Positions 61,723-64,000 of a stretch of DNA of 64,000 nucleotides are shown here, piece by piece. This DNA is from Rhabdobacter roseus (GTDB lineage Bacteria; Bacteroidota; Bacteroidia; Cytophagales; Spirosomataceae). Each line of letters opens with the position of its first letter. Position 1 is the first letter of the stretch. The notes below the pieces were generated by a model, which was given only the letters and a program-made list of their open reading frames with translations, ran no database searches and was not told where the DNA came from. Where the stretch lies: contig NZ_JACHGF010000012.1 in the NCBI RefSeq assembly GCF_014202275.1, forward strand, positions 62,001-126,000, read 5' to 3'. A program made the position numbers and the translations under genes.

Positions 61723-63795
61723 TCAGCTCACGGTGCCGCCGTTCCAGACGTTGCCGTCGGGCTGTACGAAGGCCAGGCTACCGTCGCGGTCTTCGGCCAT
61801 CAGGATCATCCCGTGCGACTCCATGCCCATCATTTTGCGCGGGGCCAGGTTGGCCAGGTAAAGTACCTTGCGGCCCATAACCTCTTCGGGTTTGAAGTGC
61901 TCCGAAATACCGCTCAGGACCGTGCGCTGCTCGCTGCCGATGTCTACCTTTAGCTTGAGTAGCTTCTTACTTTTAGGTACCTGTTCGGCCTCCAGAATGG
62001 TCGCTACCCGGATGTCGAGCTTCGCAAAGTCGTCGTACTGAATCTCGGGCTTTACTTCGGCCACTGTTTTGCCTTCCAGCTCATTTTGGCGCTTGGCTTC
62101 GTGCAGCTTCTCCACCTGCCGCTGGATGGTACTATCCTCGATTTTCTCAAACAGCAAAGTACCCTCCCCAATCTCCTGTCCCGCCGGGAGTAAGTCGGGC
62201 CGTCCGGCCTGGTCCCAGGTACGTTGGCTGAGGCCCAGCTGCTGGCTGAGTTTTTCGGCGGTAAAGGGCAGCACGGGCTCGGCCACGATGGCCAGCGAGG
62301 CCGTGATTTGCAGCGCTACGTTCAGGATCGTTTCCACGCGGGCCGGGTCGGTCTTGATGGCGTGCCAGGGCTGGGTTTCGGCCAGGTACTTGTTGCCGAG
62401 CCGGGCCAGGTCCATGATGAGCGCCAGCGCCTCCCGGAAGCGGTAGTTTTCCAGCGCCTCACCGATGCGGGTGGGGAAAGCCGCCAGCTCCGCCAGCGTA
62501 TGGCGGTCAACGTCCTGTAGCTCACCGGCGGCAGGTACCTGGCTCCCGCAAAACTTCTGCGTAAGGACCACGGCGCGGTTCACGAAGTTGCCAAAAATCC
62601 CCACCAGTTCGCTGTTGTTGCGGGTCTGGAAGTCTTTCCACGTAAACTCGCTGTCCTTGGCTTCGGGGGCGTTGGCCGTGAGTACGTAGCGAAGTACGTC
62701 CTGCTTGTCGGGAAACTCCTCCAGGTACTCGTGCAGCCACACGGCCCAGTTGCGGGAGGTCGAGATCTTGTCGCCCTCCAGGTTCATGAACTCGTTGGCC
62801 GGGACGTTGTCGGCCAGCACGTAGCCGCCCTCGGCCATGAGCGTAGCCGGGAAAATGATGCAGTGAAATACAATATTATCCTTACCAATAAAGTGCACCA
62901 GCTTGGTTTCGTCGGAAGCGTCGGCGGCGGGTTTCCACCATTTCTCCCAGCCTTCGTCGGTACCATTTTGCTGGATGAGCCAATCTTTCGTGGCCGAAAT
63001 GTACCCAATCGGCGCTTCAAACCAGACATAAAGTACCTTGCCGTCGTTGTCGGGCAGCGGCACGGGGATGCCCCAGTCCAGGTCGCGGGTCATGGCGCGG
63101 GGCTTCAGGCCCTCCTTGAGCCACGACTGGCACTGGCCCAGCACGTTGGTTTTCCACTCACCGTGGCTGTTGACGTACTGCTCGATCTCGGGCTGCATGG
63201 CGTCCAGCGGCAGGTACCAGTTTTTGGTTTCTTTCATGACGGGCTTGGCTCCCGAGAGCGTCGAGCGCGGATCTTTGAGCTCGGTGGGGCTGAGCGTAGA
63301 GCCGCAGCGCTCGCACTGGTCGCCGTAGGCGTTGGGGTTGGCGCATACCGGGCAGGTACCTACGATGTAGCGGTCGGCCAGGAACTGCTGCGCGGTTTCG
63401 TCGTAGTACTGTTCGGTGGTTTCTTCCACAAAAACGCCTTTGTCGTACAGGTCTTTGAAGATTTCCTGCGACGTCCGGTGGTGTACTTCCTTGCTCGTGC
63501 GCGAGTAGACGTCAAACGAAATCCCCAGCTCCCGGAAGGATTGGTCGATCTGGGCGTAGTACTTGTCGACGATGGCCTGCGGGGTACTTCCTTCCTTCTT
63601 GGCCCGGATCGTGATCGGCACGCCGTGCTCGTCGGTACCGCTGATGAAGGCCACCTCGGCTCCCTTGGCCCGCAGGTACCTTACGTAGGTGTCGGCGGGT
63701 ACGTAGCAGCCGGCCAGGTGACCGATATGAATAGGACCGTTGGCGTAGATTAGTGCCGCCGTGACGGTATAGCGTTTGGGATTCGTGATGGGCAT
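61723..63795 (-). CDS. metG: Methionine-tRNA ligase
   Basis: A 690-residue class I synthetase that charges tRNA-Met. The HIGH motif is [16 protein letters not shown] near residue 20; the zinc knuckles are CPVCANP and QCERCGS near 145-165; the KMSKS equivalent is KISTSRN near 340; and the anticodon-binding helical domain ([12 protein letters not shown]) and a C-terminal tRNA-binding EMAP/TRBP-like domain ([28 protein letters not shown]) follow. The form with fused tRNA-binding domain is standard in Bacteroidota. Start at the ATG at 63795. Confidence 0.98.
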   Translation of the reverse strand: MPITNPKRYTVTAALIYANGPIHIGHLAGCYVPADTYVRYLRAKGAEVAFISGTDEHGVPITIRAKKEGSTPQAIVDKYYAQIDQSFRELGISFDVYSRTSKEVHHRTSQEIFKDLYDKGVFVEETTEQYYDETAQQFLADRYIVGTCPVCANPNAYGDQCERCGSTLSPTELKDPRSTLSGAKPVMKETKNWYLPLDAMQPEIEQYVNSHGEWKTNVLGQCQSWLKEGLKPRAMTRDLDWGIPVPLPDNDGKVLYVWFEAPIGYISATKDWLIQQNGTDEGWEKWWKPAADASDETKLVHFIGKDNIVFHCIIFPATLMAEGGYVLADNVPANEFMNLEGDKISTSRNWAVWLHEYLEEFPDKQDVLRYVLTANAPEAKDSEFTWKDFQTRNNSELVGIFGNFVNRAVVLTQKFCGSQVPAAGELQDVDRHTLAELAAFPTRIGEALENYRFREALALIMDLARLGNKYLAETQPWHAIKTDPARVETILNVALQITASLAIVAEPVLPFTAEKLSQQLGLSQRTWDQAGRPDLLPAGQEIGEGTLLFEKIEDSTIQRQVEKLHEAKRQNELEGKTVAEVKPEIQYDDFAKLDIRVATILEAEQVPKSKKLLKLKVDIGSEQRTVLSGISEHFKPEEVMGRKVLYLANLAPRKMMGMESHGMILMAEDRDGSLAFVQPDGNVWNGGTVS

Positions 63796-63915
63796 TTTGG
63801 AAATAGGATAAAAGAGTGCTTGGCTGCAAAATTAGTAAAAACACCCGCCGAAAGCTGAATTTACCGCGTTTGCAAATTGATAGGTAAAATATAATTGCTA
63901 ATTTGTAAAAAATAC

Positions 63916-63944
63916 TTGACATATATTAAAATTGACTTTACATT
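63916..63944 (+). promoter_or_regulatory. Predicted promoter of the last gene
   Basis: TTGACA (63916-63921) and TACATT (63939-63944) are separated by 17 bases; TACATTTA is close to the Bacteroidota minus-7 TAnnTTTG. It lies about 40 bases before the ATG at 63986. Confidence 0.6.
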
Positions 63945-63985
63945 TATGCCCAGAAAATACCTTCACCTATAACCATCTGTTAGCC

Positions 63986-64000
63986 ATGAAAACAAAAAAT
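63986..64000 (+). CDS. Start of an unknown gene, cut by window end
   Basis: ATG at 63986 followed by AAAACAAAAAAT (MKTKN), a typical lysine-rich start of a Bacteroidota exported or lipoprotein gene. It follows a likely promoter at the right distance. Only five codons are visible, so no function can be given. Confidence 0.55.

Overview
The window is about 64 kb of a GC-rich (visibly above 50%), gene-dense chromosome from a Bacteroidota bacterium, most likely a Cytophagales / Spirosomataceae-type organism. Supporting signs are two secreted proteases ending in a type IX secretion (T9SS) sorting domain, many small lipoproteins with a Bacteroidota-type lipobox, DUF2911, DUF3857, DUF502 and WbqC family proteins, a Rho factor with a very long disordered insertion, the coaX / outer-membrane protein / lptC order, and poor Shine-Dalgarno signals. 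No rRNA, tRNA, prophage, insertion sequence or CRISPR array was recognised.

Layout. 1-3.5 kb: end of an RND efflux adaptor plus its inner-membrane pump. 3.7-4.6 kb: bestrophin-like channel. 4.6-8.3 kb (minus): gnd-zwf-pgl, the whole oxidative pentose phosphate branch as one operon. 8.5-15.8 kb: DUF2911 protein, NUDIX hydrolase, a lipoprotein plus T9SS subtilisin pair, aroA, a GNAT acetyltransferase, a hypothetical protein and a DUF502 membrane protein. 16.2-19.7 kb (plus): Ldh-family dehydrogenase, mltG, thioesterase, YihY membrane protein. 20-25.1 kb (plus): glycosyltransferase, Sua5/YrdC, WbqC family protein, clpC. 25.2-28.8 kb (minus): GH31 glycosidase, def, a lipoprotein. 29.0-31.6 kb (plus): GNAT, then an AT-rich restriction-modification island (C5 methyltransferase plus BsuBI/PstI-type endonuclease). 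31.7-33.3 kb: lipoprotein, SCO protein and cytochrome c. 33.3-36.0 kb (minus): coaX, outer-membrane protein, lptC. 36.1-39.3 kb (plus): MscS channel, rho. 39.5-48.2 kb: a transglutaminase-like DUF3857 protein, several lipoproteins, an imelysin-like protein and htpG. 48.5-57.5 kb: a lipoprotein, a chemoreceptor-type sensor without an output domain, an SDR, a degenerate sigma / anti-sigma pair, a TIM-barrel protein, a baeRF-type protein beside an HPF-like protein, a SulP transporter and Hsp20. 57.5-64 kb (minus): serine hydrolase, a lipoprotein plus T9SS M64 peptidase pair, metG. The last 15 bases start a new plus-strand gene.

The most striking signal is not a gene. A short palindromic motif with consensus RRGTACYY (AAGTACC, GGTACTT, AGGTACCT) is scattered at very high density through coding and non-coding DNA on both strands. 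It shapes codon choice (GTA before CTT or CCN, AGT or GGT before ACC), sits just behind stop codons, often occurs as inverted pairs forming hairpins, and thins out in the AT-rich restriction-modification island and in clpC. It resembles the logic of cyanobacterial HIP1 or of DNA uptake sequences, but I do not recognise it as described. A second theme is that both T9SS proteases are preceded by a small lipoprotein gene overlapping them by ATGA.
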